From Coriobacteriia bacterium (GTDB lineage Bacteria > Actinomycetota > Coriobacteriia > Anaerosomatales > Anaerosomataceae), in assembly GCA_016938135.1 (NCBI GenBank), contig JAFGVD010000007.1, forward strand, positions 19,857-83,856: a stretch of 64,000 nt of DNA, written 5' to 3'. The notes below the pieces were generated by a model, which worked only from the letters and a program-made list of their open reading frames with translations, was not told the origin of the DNA and ran no database searches. This document shows positions 53,369-62,010 of the stretch, piece by piece; within the stretch, counting starts at the first letter, position 1, and each line of letters starts with the position of its first letter. The position numbers were made by a program, and so were the translations under genes.

Positions 53369-55279
53369 ATGAGGAGCACATCACGACTCTTGCTTGTGGC
53401 GCTGCTTCTCGTAGGGATGGTGTCACCGGCACTTGCCCAACAGGAGCCCTCGCGACTGGCTGTTGAAGTTCATGGTTCGGATTCGTTTCCCAAAGTCACT
53501 CTTGCGGTGACCTTGCCCGCCGAGTTGCTTGGCGAGCGCCTGGAGCCGCCATTGTTCTCAATCGCCGAGAACGGCGCTGAGGCAGAGGTTGTGTCGGTGG
53601 AGGCCGAGGCCACAGGTCAACAGCCTCAAGACGTCGTGCTGCTTATCGACACAAGCGGCAGTATGCAGGGTGCGCCGCTGACTGACGCCAAGGCTGCAGC
53701 GCGCACTTTCTTGCAGGGGATGAGCGACAGTGACCGGGTCGCGTTGGTGGCCTTTGCGATCGAGCCCGTTGTCGTGTCCGACTTCACCACTGACCGCGCC
53801 GCTCTTGTGGCTGCGATCGATGGACTCGAAGCAGCGGGGGAGACTGCCGTTCATGATGCGGTCGTTGCTGCATCGAGACTACTGAGAGATACCGACCGTC
53901 AGGTGACATTCATTCTGCTCTCGGATGGCGGAGACACGGTGAGCATCAACTCGTTCGACAACGCCGTGAACGCCGTGAAAGCAACCGGCGCGCCTGTGTT
54001 CGCCGTAGCGCTCGAGTCGGACGAGTGGGACCCGCAAGCGCTGCAGATCCTCGCGTCTGCATCCGGGGGCCGCTATCTGGGTGTAGCAGACTCAGCGGAG
54101 CTGACGTCGCTTTACCAAGGCATCGCCCGGGAGTTGCGCAACCGCTATCTGATCACCTATCGCAGCGCGGGACCGAACACGAAGGATCTTGACGTCGAAG
54201 TGAGCGCCCGACTAGACGGAGAGGTGGTCAGCGGCGAGATCGCGTTCGCGAATCCGCTCTATCGCGAGATCGAGCCCGAGTCTGAGCCGCCGCTGGTCTT
54301 CATGCGACTCGCACCCTGGCGCTCGGGGGTCACCATCGCGCTGGTGTTCCTGGCGATGACCGGATTCGTATGGGCGCTCGGTACCATGTTGGTGCGTCCT
54401 ACCGTTCGCCTTCAAAGAGTGGAGTTCTACGATCAGACGCGCTCCAAATCGCCCGAGGAGGTCGACTTGGGTGCCAGTGGCGGCCTGCGTGGGCATCTTG
54501 TGGAAGCTGTGGGTTACGTGGCAGGGAGGCGCGGCTTCACGAAGCTTCTGCACGGCAAATTGGAGCAGGCTGGTTTGCCGTTGCGCCCCACGGAGTATAT
54601 CTACCTTCACGTCGTTTTCGTGCTTGTGACAGGACTTGTCATCGGTGCTCTCTCGGGATCGATCATAGTTGCCATCGTCACCGTGTTCATAGCGGTGTTC
54701 GTTCCCATCATGCTGCTTGAGAACGCTATTGAGCGTCGTCGTGCACAGTTTGAAGAACAGCTCCCTGAGCTGCTGAACCTCATTTCCGGGTCTCTGCGGG
54801 CAGGCTGGGGCATGCTGCAGGCTGTTGGCCTTGTTGTAGAGCAGATGCCTGCGCCGACATCCACTGAATTTCGGCGCATTGAGACCGAGGCTCGTTTGGG
54901 ACTATCCGTAGAGGAAGCTCTTGAAGGAATGGCCGATCGGCTGCAAAGCGATGACTTCAGGTGGACGGTCACTGCCATCAACATCCAGCGGGAGGTCGGC
55001 GGTAACCTGGCCGAGGTTCTCGACATCGTAGCTTCGACTATGCGTGCTCGAGCGGAGCTGAAACGGCATATCCGCGCACTCACCGCTGAAGGACGGCTTT
55101 CCGGGATCATCCTTATATCGCTGCCGATCGTGGAACTTGGCCTTCTATTGCTTGTGAATCCACGCTACATGTCAGGTATGCTCTCTCATCCGTTCGGGTG
55201 GTTCCTGGCCGTTGGCGGCGTGGTGTTGTTGATCTTTGGCGGCGTATGGCTACGGCGCGCGATGATGGTGGAGGTGTAG
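53369..55279 (+). CDS. TadB-type inner membrane protein with N-terminal VWA domain
   Basis: The 636-residue protein starts with a signal-like segment (ending ALAQ, about residue 24), then a von Willebrand factor A domain. The metal site is DTSGSMQG at residues 94-101 with the second Ser and a Thr in GETAVHDA, and the third Asp in LLSDGGDT, so the MIDAS looks complete. A membrane helix near 318 precedes the T2SSF-type TadB module (about 370-636, with two C-terminal spans). Plain TadB is about 300 residues, so this is a fusion. The VWA part would lie outside the cell and could bind a surface ligand or pilus component. It is followed directly by tadC. Confidence 0.88.
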   Translation: MRSTSRLLLVALLLVGMVSPALAQQEPSRLAVEVHGSDSFPKVTLAVTLPAELLGERLEPPLFSIAENGAEAEVVSVEAEATGQQPQDVVLLIDTSGSMQGAPLTDAKAAARTFLQGMSDSDRVALVAFAIEPVVVSDFTTDRAALVAAIDGLEAAGETAVHDAVVAASRLLRDTDRQVTFILLSDGGDTVSINSFDNAVNAVKATGAPVFAVALESDEWDPQALQILASASGGRYLGVADSAELTSLYQGIARELRNRYLITYRSAGPNTKDLDVEVSARLDGEVVSGEIAFANPLYREIEPESEPPLVFMRLAPWRSGVTIALVFLAMTGFVWALGTMLVRPTVRLQRVEFYDQTRSKSPEEVDLGASGGLRGHLVEAVGYVAGRRGFTKLLHGKLEQAGLPLRPTEYIYLHVVFVLVTGLVIGALSGSIIVAIVTVFIAVFVPIMLLENAIERRRAQFEEQLPELLNLISGSLRAGWGMLQAVGLVVEQMPAPTSTEFRRIETEARLGLSVEEALEGMADRLQSDDFRWTVTAINIQREVGGNLAEVLDIVASTMRARAELKRHIRALTAEGRLSGIILISLPIVELGLLLLVNPRYMSGMLSHPFGWFLAVGGVVLLIFGGVWLRRAMMVEV

Positions 55280-55282
55280 GAG

Positions 55283-56212
55283 ATGGACCTTATCGCGACC
55301 GTCGTTGCAGGTGCCGCAGTGGCGCTATTCGTGTACGCGGGCCTGAGTTTGTTGGCGCCGGAGGAGCGCAAGGTGAAACGCAGGCTGGCCGGACTCAGTG
55401 AGTTTGAGGCGGAGCAAGCTGCAGAGGCGGAACCGCTTCTCCAGCCTTTCGCGAAGCGGGTCGTGGTGCCTGCTGTGAGCTTGCTTTCCGACGTAGTGAG
55501 GCACATCAGCCCCGGGGACTACGGTGCGCGAGTCAGGCAACGGTTGGTCAGCGCCGGAAACCCGTCAGATATGACGGCCGAGGTGTTCATTGCGGCGAAG
55601 ATCGTCTCTGCTGTGGCTGCGGGAGTGACGTGCTTTTTGGTGATGTATCTTCTTGGAGCGAGTCGGGTCGCGCTTGTGGTTTTCTGTATGGTGTCCATTG
55701 CAGTCGGGTTCTTTGCCCCGGATCTGTGGTTGAAGGGCAAAGAGTCTCGTCGACGCGCAGCGATCCGTAGGGCGCTTCCTGACATGCTCGACATGCTCAC
55801 CATCAGCGTTGAGGCGGGCCTGGGCTTCGATGCCGCTGTGGCTAAGCTGGTGGCCAACAGCACCGGTCCTCTTGCGCAGGAGTTCGCGCGCACTCTTCAA
55901 GAAATCCAAGCAGGCATCCCTCGTGCTGAGGCGTTCCGGCATCTCTCGGCGAGGGTCGATGTCACAGAGCTCTCCACGTTCGTGACCTCAATGGTACAAG
56001 CCGACGTTTTCGGCATCAGTGTAGCCAACGTTCTGCGTTCACAGGCGAAAGAGATGCGGACCAAGCGTCGTCAGCATGCCGAGGAGGCCGCCCAGAAGGC
56101 GCCGGTCAAGCTGGTCTTTCCTCTGGTGCTCTGCATACTGCCGGCAACACTCATCGTGATCCTCGGTCCGGCCATAGTCTCTATCGGCAAGGCGTTCGGG
56201 CTGATCAACTGA
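55283..56212 (+). CDS. tadC: TadC-type pilus assembly protein
   Basis: The 309-residue membrane protein has a T2SSF domain with SVEAGLGFDAAVAKLVANS and LSARVDVTELSTFVTSMVQAD, and hydrophobic helices at the N-terminus, middle and end. With TadB it forms the inner membrane platform for the pilus. It starts three bases after the TadB gene and closes the pilus cluster. No prepilin peptidase gene is present in this window. Confidence 0.92.
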   Translation: MDLIATVVAGAAVALFVYAGLSLLAPEERKVKRRLAGLSEFEAEQAAEAEPLLQPFAKRVVVPAVSLLSDVVRHISPGDYGARVRQRLVSAGNPSDMTAEVFIAAKIVSAVAAGVTCFLVMYLLGASRVALVVFCMVSIAVGFFAPDLWLKGKESRRRAAIRRALPDMLDMLTISVEAGLGFDAAVAKLVANSTGPLAQEFARTLQEIQAGIPRAEAFRHLSARVDVTELSTFVTSMVQADVFGISVANVLRSQAKEMRTKRRQHAEEAAQKAPVKLVFPLVLCILPATLIVILGPAIVSIGKAFGLIN

Positions 56213-56274
56213 CATCAGCTCGTTGCGACCTGCGGTAGAATGTGCGTATTGCCACCGAACGGGGAGCGCGCTTC

Positions 56275-56838
56275 ATGAACCGAGAGTCAATCGAGCAGGG
56301 TGTCCGCCTGATTCTGGAAGGCATCGGCGAGGATGCCGGGCGCGAGGGACTTCTTGACACACCCAAGCGTGTTGCGGATATGTACGAGGAGATCTTCGCA
56401 GGCATGGGGCAAGACGCCACTGAGCATTTCTGCGTGACATTCAACGAGGGGCACCAGGAGATGGTGCTTGTCCGCGAGATCCCACTGTACTCGATGTGCG
56501 AGCACCACCTTCTTCCGTTCCTGGGTCGTGCTCATGTTGCCTACATACCTGGCAAGCACGGACGCATCTGCGGGTTGTCCAAGATCGCGCGCGTAGTGGA
56601 CGTGTATGCCAAAAGGCCTCAAGTCCAGGAGCGCCTGACGTCTCAGATCGCCGATACCCTGGTCTCAAGCCTGGACCCGCAGGGTGTGATAGTGGTCATC
56701 GAGGCGGAGCACATGTGCATGTCGATGCGCGGCGTCCGTAAGCCGGGAGCCATCACCACCACCTCGGCCGTCCGTGGCATCTTCGAGCGCAACCCTGCAA
56801 CGCGCGCCGAGGCCATGAGCCTCATCAAGGGTGCCTAA
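56275..56838 (+). CDS. folE: GTP cyclohydrolase I
   Basis: The 187-residue enzyme has the zinc site CEHHLLPF and the second Cys in [16 protein letters not shown], and the GTP-binding HVAYIPG and [10 protein letters not shown] segments. It converts GTP to dihydroneopterin triphosphate for folate. ATG 56275 is chosen, 11 codons inside the longest frame, with GGGGAGCG upstream. It overlaps or abuts folP; folE-folP-folK form one folate unit. Confidence 0.95.
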   Translation: MNRESIEQGVRLILEGIGEDAGREGLLDTPKRVADMYEEIFAGMGQDATEHFCVTFNEGHQEMVLVREIPLYSMCEHHLLPFLGRAHVAYIPGKHGRICGLSKIARVVDVYAKRPQVQERLTSQIADTLVSSLDPQGVIVVIEAEHMCMSMRGVRKPGAITTTSAVRGIFERNPATRAEAMSLIKGA

Positions 56839-56839
56839 C

Positions 56840-57688
56840 ATGGCTCCGTCGATATGGCGGTGCGGCGGCTTCACCTTCGCGCTCGAGCGTCCGCTCGTGA
56901 TGGGCATCCTCAATGTGACGCCGGATTCGTTCTCGGACGGCGGGAAGTACGAGGACCCGCTTGTGGCCATCGCCCGGGGCCGTCAGATCGTGGTCCAGGG
57001 AGCATCCATCATAGATGTGGGCGGCGAATCCACGCGCCCCGGCGCAGATGAGGTATCTATCGCCGAGGAGATAGCGCGCGCCCGTCCGGTCGTCGGCGGA
57101 CTCGCACGGGAGCTTGGTGTGCCGGTTTCTATCGACACGCGTCATTCGCAGGTGGCCGAAGCGTGCCTTGGAGTAGGCGCGGCCATCATCAACGACGTGT
57201 CGGGATTCCGGGACCCGAAGATGGTGGAGGTCGCGGCCGGTTCGGACGCCGGAGTGGTTGTGATGCATATGCTCGGCGAGCCACGGACCATGCAGGTTGC
57301 GCCTCATTACGACGACGTGGTCGCCGAGGTCGTCGCCTATCTTGCCGGCCAGGCTGAGATGCTGGAGCGTGCAGGCATGGAGCGCGAGCGTATCGCCATC
57401 GATCCGGGTATCGGGTTCGGCAAGACGCTTGAGCAGAACGTCGAGCTCCTGCGGCGACTGGATGAGATTGCGGCGTTGGGATACCCGGTGCTGGTCGGTG
57501 GTTCGCGTAAGTCGATGATCGGAATGATCTTGGGTGAGACCGATCCCGGCCAGCGCCTCGAGGGCAGCCTGGCCGTCGCTGCATGGGCGGTGACTCATGG
57601 CGCGGACATCGTGCGCGTTCATGACGTGATCGAGACCGCCCGCCTGTTGCGGGTGACATCTTTGCTGGCACAGGAGGGCACGTCATGA
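56840..57688 (+). CDS. folP: Dihydropteroate synthase
   Basis: The 282-residue enzyme carries LNVTPDSFSDGGKY, DVGGESTRPGA and the C-terminal GGSRKSMIG, the pterin and PABA binding signatures of DHPS. It joins dihydropterin pyrophosphate to p-aminobenzoate. ATG 56840, directly after the folE stop, is preferred over the longer start inside folE. Its stop overlaps the folK start by four bases. Confidence 0.95.
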   Translation: MAPSIWRCGGFTFALERPLVMGILNVTPDSFSDGGKYEDPLVAIARGRQIVVQGASIIDVGGESTRPGADEVSIAEEIARARPVVGGLARELGVPVSIDTRHSQVAEACLGVGAAIINDVSGFRDPKMVEVAAGSDAGVVVMHMLGEPRTMQVAPHYDDVVAEVVAYLAGQAEMLERAGMERERIAIDPGIGFGKTLEQNVELLRRLDEIAALGYPVLVGGSRKSMIGMILGETDPGQRLEGSLAVAAWAVTHGADIVRVHDVIETARLLRVTSLLAQEGTS

Positions 57689-58491
57689 CCGATGCATATC
57701 TGGGACTCGGGGCCAACTTGGGTGATCGCCTTGCGACGCTGTCACAGGCGCTACGGCTTGTCGACGAGCTTCCCGGGACGCACGTCGTGTATGTCTCGGC
57801 GGTCTACGAGACGGAACCCTGGGGAGTGGCTGACCAGCCGGACTTTGCCAATCTCGTCGCTCAGATCAGGACTTCTCTTGCTGCCGACCAACTGCTTGGC
57901 GGGCTGCAAGACATCGAGAACAGTCTCGGTCGTGTGCGAGGGGAGCGATATGGCGCCCGCACTATCGACATCGATATCCTGCTGTTCGGTGATGAGGAGT
58001 GGAACAGCGATTCGCTCACGATCCCTCACCCGAGGCTTCTGGAGCGTGAGTTCGCCCTCGTACCTCTGCTGGAGATCGCGCCCGATGCCTGTCTCCCGGA
58101 CGGTTCGCCGTTTCCGCGTGAAGGCGCCGTTCACGGGCGTATCACTCGCACGCTGGGAGCGCTGCCGGGTTTTGAGGATCGTGCGGTGATTCCGGCAGCG
58201 TTTGCATCAGAGTCCTACCCGACCGAAGGCGCTGAGTGGGTGGAGGTCGCCTCAAGCACGCCGGTCGGCCGCATCGACCGCGCGCCCGACCTGGAACTGC
58301 TGTTCTTGCAGTCTGTACTCGAGGCCGAAGGAATCCCGTTCGCATATGACCCGTTCGCCCCTACCGAGAGTTTCAACCCGTGGGGGCTCACAAGAACCGT
58401 ACGGCTGCTGGTGCCCCCGCTCTATGCGGAGCGCGCCAGACGTTTGCTGGCTCAAGCTGCCGCTGCAACGCCGGAGTTCCCCCAGCAGTGA
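57685..58491 (+). CDS. folK: HPPK fused to a DUF2007-like domain
   Basis: Residues 1-160 are a complete 6-hydroxymethyl-dihydropterin pyrophosphokinase: YLGLGANLGDR near the start, SAVYETEPWG, and RTIDIDILLFGD with the metal-binding Asp pair. Residues about 190-268 form a short extra domain starting EWVEVASSTPVGR, with LQSVLEAEGIPFAYD and LLVPPLYAERARRLLAQ; this matches the DUF2007 pattern, proposed as a signal-transducing or ligand domain. FolK alone is about 160 residues. The fusion is thus 268 residues. It overlaps folP by four bases. The role of the extra domain is unknown. Confidence 0.9.
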   Translation: MTDAYLGLGANLGDRLATLSQALRLVDELPGTHVVYVSAVYETEPWGVADQPDFANLVAQIRTSLAADQLLGGLQDIENSLGRVRGERYGARTIDIDILLFGDEEWNSDSLTIPHPRLLEREFALVPLLEIAPDACLPDGSPFPREGAVHGRITRTLGALPGFEDRAVIPAAFASESYPTEGAEWVEVASSTPVGRIDRAPDLELLFLQSVLEAEGIPFAYDPFAPTESFNPWGLTRTVRLLVPPLYAERARRLLAQAAAATPEFPQQ

Positions 58492-58498
58492 TCGTGCG

Positions 58499-59128
58499 CT
58501 ACGCCTCGGGATAGCCCAGCAGGATGCGGATCGCCATGTGAGCTTCGTGTCCGGCCGCCACGCAGACGCGGCTTGCGAACAGCGGATGCTCCTCGGAGAC
58601 CTCGCTCACCAGGTCGCCTATCATCCACAGGTCGCCCATGAGGTGCCGGGTGATGATGTCATTGGCGGAACCATAGCCGGCAAGCCCGGATGCCGAGATG
58701 ATGGGCACCCCGGGAAGTTGCTCCGAGCAGACTGCCACAAGCATCGCCTTGTCGCGCGCTGTGTCCACCGCTTCGATGAACAGGTCTATCTCCGAGAAGA
58801 TCGTGGCGAAGTTCTGCTCGTCGACGTGCTCGTGGAACAGCTCGAGGTTCACGGCAGGGTCGATGCGGGTCAGGTTGATGGAGAGCGCCTCGGTCTTGGG
58901 CATGCCTACCTGGTCTCGGAAGAAGAACTGCCGGTGGAGGTTGCTCTCCTCCACAAGGTCGTGGTCCGCAAGCACAAGGGTGCCGATGCCGCTGCGGACG
59001 AGCATCCAGGCTGCGTTGCTGCCCAGACCTCCGCAGCCGACGATGCCCACGCGCTTGAAGCCTAGCTGCGCACGCAGGTTCCGATACTCCTCGGTCAATG
59101 GGGTCGGATGCTGATGTGGCACAGGCAT
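58499..59128 (-). CDS. ThiF/MoeB-type sulfur carrier adenylyltransferase
   Basis: The 209-residue protein has the nucleotide-binding VGIVGCGGLGSNAAWMLVR, the adenylation segment LADHDLVEESNLHRQFFF and the DTARDKAMLV region, as in ThiF and MoeB. It activates the C-terminal Gly-Gly of a sulfur carrier as the acyl adenylate. The adjacent MoaD/ThiS-like gene is its natural substrate; their place in an AOR operon suggests pterin (Mo/W cofactor) rather than thiamine chemistry, but a thiamine role cannot be excluded. Confidence 0.87.
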   Translation of the reverse strand: MPVPHQHPTPLTEEYRNLRAQLGFKRVGIVGCGGLGSNAAWMLVRSGIGTLVLADHDLVEESNLHRQFFFRDQVGMPKTEALSINLTRIDPAVNLELFHEHVDEQNFATIFSEIDLFIEAVDTARDKAMLVAVCSEQLPGVPIISASGLAGYGSANDIITRHLMGDLWMIGDLVSEVSEEHPLFASRVCVAAGHEAHMAIRILLGYPEA

Positions 59129-59130
59129 CT

Positions 59131-59382
59131 TCAGCCTCCCGCCACGGGAGGGAAGACTGCCAGGCGTTCGCCCTCTTGCAGCACGTGGCTCTCAGGGGCG
59201 TGCCTGTTGTTGACGAAGACGATGCGGGGTTCGTCGGGCAATCCCAGCGCTGCGATGACCTGCCCGACGGTTGAGCCGTCGGGCAGGTCGATCAGCTGCG
59301 CATGCGCACTCAGCCGGTTGCCGTTGTCGGCCTCAGGCAGGTACTGCGAAAGGCTGGCGAACAGTGCAAGTTGTATGCGCAT
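59131..59382 (-). CDS. MoaD/ThiS-like sulfur carrier protein
   Basis: The 83-residue protein is a ubiquitin-fold sulfur carrier ending in the Gly-Gly tail (FPPVAGG) that is adenylated and thiocarboxylated. IQLALFASLSQYLPE and a VFVNNRH segment support the family. ATG 59382 is chosen over a longer frame because AGGAAG lies five bases before it. It is next to the ThiF gene and follows AOR; delivery of sulfur to the tungsten pterin is the likely use. Confidence 0.9.
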   Translation of the reverse strand: MRIQLALFASLSQYLPEADNGNRLSAHAQLIDLPDGSTVGQVIAALGLPDEPRIVFVNNRHAPESHVLQEGERLAVFPPVAGG

Positions 59383-59401
59383 GTGGCTTCCTCTTCGCGT
59401 G

Positions 59402-61189
59402 CTAGCTGATGCCCATCTTTGCGGCTGTCTCGGCAACGAAGTCATGGACGCTGTCCAGGTCTTCGTCAGATACGGTGAAGACCGCATCGTGCGGCGGGAG
59501 TTTCTCGGTGTACATGTAGGCGGGAAGCCTGTCGTCTGCGGCAGTGAAGCCTGCGTGCTCGTTGAAGATTCGCTCGTAGGTCAGGACCTCCTTGCCCAGC
59601 TCCATGAGCTCGTCGGCACCCCATGTCTGCCCGGTATGCGCCGAGACCATCTCTCCGATGGCTTCGAAGGCAGCGGGGATGTCCAGGACGGGGAACGCCA
59701 CGAAGATACATAGACCGAGCGAGTCAAGCATTCCGGTGGCTATCTGCAGGCCCTTGGAGAGCTCTGCCTGACCATCGGGCTTGAGCGGGTCCACCGTGCC
59801 GCCGACGGCGAGCACGTTCGAGGTGATGGAGTAGCCAGCCGTGTGGTCTGCGCCCTGGGTCGAAGTGGCGTAGGTGACTCCGATGCCCTGGATAGGACGC
59901 GGATCGTAGGCGGGCATCGCCTGGTGTTTGACCACCGGGATCCTGTCCACGCCATACGCCTTGCCGGTGGCTTCCGCGCCGTCGCCAAGTGCGCGACCAA
60001 GCGCGTTGTCCTTGATGACTTCGGCCAGCGCGGCCTTGGCGGCTTCTGCGTCACCGAAGGGGATCTTGCCGGAGTCCATGTAGACGGCCAGTGTCGCGCC
60101 CATCTCGATGGTGTCCACCCCGATGTCTCCACACATGCGGTCGAGTTCGGCCACGGCGTCCATATCGCTGATCCCGCAGTTCGCGCCCAGCGACCATGCG
60201 CTTTCGTACTCGGGACCCTTGGTCATGTAGTGACCGTCTTTGTCCACGTAGTAGCGCGAGCACTGGATCACGCATCCGCTGTGACAGCCGTGCTTGACGT
60301 TGCCGCCGCGTTCCAGCGTGATGGCTCGCATCGTCTCGCCGGAGATCCCGTCGACGCCTTCGAACTGTCCGCTGCTGAAGTTGCGTGTGGGATATCCACC
60401 GGACTCGTTGATGATGTTGGCCAGGACGTTCGTCCCGTAGGTGGGAAGCCCCGTACCACTGACAGGATGCTCGCGCAGCGCTGCTGCGAACTTCTTAGCA
60501 GCTGCGTTGAAGGCGTCCTTATCGGCGTGCTCTACGTAACGGAGTCCTTCGTCGAAGATGGCGATGACCTTCAGGCCCTTGCTGCCCATGACGGCACCCA
60601 GGCCACCGCGACCGGCGAAGCGGTTGGGGTAACCCATGGGGTCGGTGACAGCGATGCCGGCGGATTTCATGCCCAGCTCGCCGGCGGGGCCTATCACGAG
60701 GAACGATGACTTCTCGGTCATGCGGTCTTCGGTGGCTTCGATACCCTTTGCCACAGCGACGGTCTCATAGGTGCCTAAGCCGGCCATATCGTGGCGGTGC
60801 ACCAGATCCGCCTTGCCGTCCGGGAACAGCCGGAGCGCGTAGCAACACGTCTTCTTCTCGGGCATCCCTTCGATAATGATGGCAGCGATGCCCATCTTGC
60901 CCAGCGCATGCGCTGCAGTGCCGCCGGAGTTCGACTCTTTCAGGCCGCCGGTCAGCGGGCTCTTGGCGCCGATGGAGAGCCGACCGCCATTGGGCGCGGT
61001 GGTTCCGCCCAGCAGACCTGGAGCGATGACGAGCTTGTTGTCCGGGCCGAGAGGGTCGGCGTCTGCCGGCACCTCGGTGAAGACGAGCGCGTCGGTAAGC
61101 GCCCGGCCTCCGTAGTTCGCCCATTTTTCGGGCAGTGGTTCTTTGGTGATGGATAGATCCGACATGTTGACGCGGAGGATCGTTCTCAC
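59402..61189 (-). CDS. Aldehyde:ferredoxin oxidoreductase, tungsten-dependent
   Basis: The 595-residue protein matches the AOR family: TILRVNMSDLSITKE and YGGRAL at the N-terminus, MGIAAIIIEGMPEKK, the PNRFAGRGGLGAVMGSKGL segment, and the [4Fe-4S] ligands in HGCHSGCVIQCS with a fourth Cys in DSLGLC. The two pterins and W lie between domains. It oxidises aldehydes to acids with ferredoxin. GTG 61189 follows GGAGGTG; upstream in-frame codons are not conserved. It is the first gene of AOR-MoaD-ThiF. The PadR gene is divergent. Confidence 0.93.
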   Translation of the reverse strand: MRTILRVNMSDLSITKEPLPEKWANYGGRALTDALVFTEVPADADPLGPDNKLVIAPGLLGGTTAPNGGRLSIGAKSPLTGGLKESNSGGTAAHALGKMGIAAIIIEGMPEKKTCCYALRLFPDGKADLVHRHDMAGLGTYETVAVAKGIEATEDRMTEKSSFLVIGPAGELGMKSAGIAVTDPMGYPNRFAGRGGLGAVMGSKGLKVIAIFDEGLRYVEHADKDAFNAAAKKFAAALREHPVSGTGLPTYGTNVLANIINESGGYPTRNFSSGQFEGVDGISGETMRAITLERGGNVKHGCHSGCVIQCSRYYVDKDGHYMTKGPEYESAWSLGANCGISDMDAVAELDRMCGDIGVDTIEMGATLAVYMDSGKIPFGDAEAAKAALAEVIKDNALGRALGDGAEATGKAYGVDRIPVVKHQAMPAYDPRPIQGIGVTYATSTQGADHTAGYSITSNVLAVGGTVDPLKPDGQAELSKGLQIATGMLDSLGLCIFVAFPVLDIPAAFEAIGEMVSAHTGQTWGADELMELGKEVLTYERIFNEHAGFTAADDRLPAYMYTEKLPPHDAVFTVSDEDLDSVHDFVAETAAKMGIS

Positions 61190-61210
61190 AGGCCACCTCC
61201 ATGCTTGTTG

Positions 61211-61308
61211 GGCAGCACCCTGCCGGGGGAGCCGCGCTTGCAGACATCTGACCCATTGGATATACCCGTCGCGCTCGAATGAATCGCTCTGCAGGGTAGG
61301 TCGGGTCA
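61211..61308 (-). promoter_or_regulatory. Structured leader upstream of AOR
   Basis: On the minus strand TGACCC (61303-61308) pairs with GGGTCA (61249-61254), enclosing TACCC with GGGTA; further down a GGCAG-GGTG-CTGCC hairpin follows before the ribosome site. The nesting looks designed and may be a Mo/W cofactor riboswitch, but I do not recognise a known consensus. Confidence 0.35.
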
Positions 61309-61331
61309 TTTAGCTTGCTTGCGCACGTCAC

Positions 61332-61352
61332 CTAGATGTGTTAAACATATAG
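61332..61352. promoter_or_regulatory. Palindrome, likely PadR operator
   Basis: ATGTGTTAAACAT is the core of a 21-base palindrome (CTA and TAG at the ends; two mismatched pairs of ten). ATGT and ACAT arms are typical of PadR-family sites. It lies between the AOR and padR genes and could control both. Confidence 0.6.
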
Positions 61353-61376
61353 ATGACTTATGAAGGAGGTCGGTCG

Positions 61377-61775
61377 ATGCCCGGACAGGGACGCAGGCGC
61401 TGCTGTGAGGCTTCAGACGGCACTCGTCGTCAACTGGGTCGCGGTCGGGGTGCGTTGCTCGAGCCGGCGGTGCTTGTCTCACTAGCGGACTCGGAGGCCC
61501 ACGGCTACGACGTTCGCAAGAGCATCGAGGAGATGACCGGGGGTGAGGTGGTCGCCGACTCCGGCGGACTGTACCGCCTGCTTCGTAGGCTGGAGGAGGA
61601 CGGATTCGTCGCCTCCACATGGGTGGAAGGTGAGTCCGGCCCGCAGCGTCGCGAGTACACGCTCACGGATGCCGGCCACGAACTTCTTGAGCACTGGCTC
61701 GACCATCTTCGCGAGCGCGAGCGTACGTTGTCGCTGCTGGTGACGGCCGTCGAGCGTGCGGTAGCCAAGGATTAG
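61377..61775 (+). CDS. PadR-family transcriptional regulator
   Basis: The 132-residue protein begins with a basic, Cys-containing stretch and then the PadR winged-helix: AVLVSLADSEAHGYDVRKSI, GGLYRLLRRLEEDGFVAS and RREYTLTDAGHELL, with a short C-terminal helix for dimerisation. ATG 61377 is chosen for AAGGAGG seven bases upstream. The palindrome just upstream is a plausible autoregulatory and AOR-controlling site. The two adjacent Cys near residue 6 (RRRCCE) could sense metals or redox, which is speculation. Confidence 0.9.
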   Translation: MPGQGRRRCCEASDGTRRQLGRGRGALLEPAVLVSLADSEAHGYDVRKSIEEMTGGEVVADSGGLYRLLRRLEEDGFVASTWVEGESGPQRREYTLTDAGHELLEHWLDHLRERERTLSLLVTAVERAVAKD

Positions 61776-61818
61776 ACGGGACGATCCGACGATCGTGTCG
61801 AAGAAGGAGGTCTTCATC

Positions 61819-62010
61819 ATGCCAGGAATGGATGGAACAGGCCCGCAGGGTCAGGGACCGATGACGGGTGGCGGCAGAGGTCAGTGTGTGACCAGCCCGC
61901 CGAACGCAGGAGTCGGTCGGGGTATCGGACGTGGACTCGGCCGCGTAGGTCGCGGGCTCGGTCGCGGGCTGGGTCGTGGTCTCGGACTGGGGAGAAGGGG
62001 TCGTTCATGA
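61819..62010 (+). CDS. DUF5320-like small glycine-rich protein
   Basis: The 63-residue protein begins MPGMDGTGPQGQGPMTG, the DUF5320 signature, and then has a tail of repeated Gly-Arg-Gly-Leu units encoded by near-identical 12-base repeats. DUF5320 genes commonly accompany NifX-like and Mrp-type genes in anaerobes; their job is unknown. The ATG overlaps no other gene; GGAGG lies upstream. The stop overlaps the next start by four bases. Confidence 0.85.
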   Translation: MPGMDGTGPQGQGPMTGGGRGQCVTSPPNAGVGRGIGRGLGRVGRGLGRGLGRGLGLGRRGRS

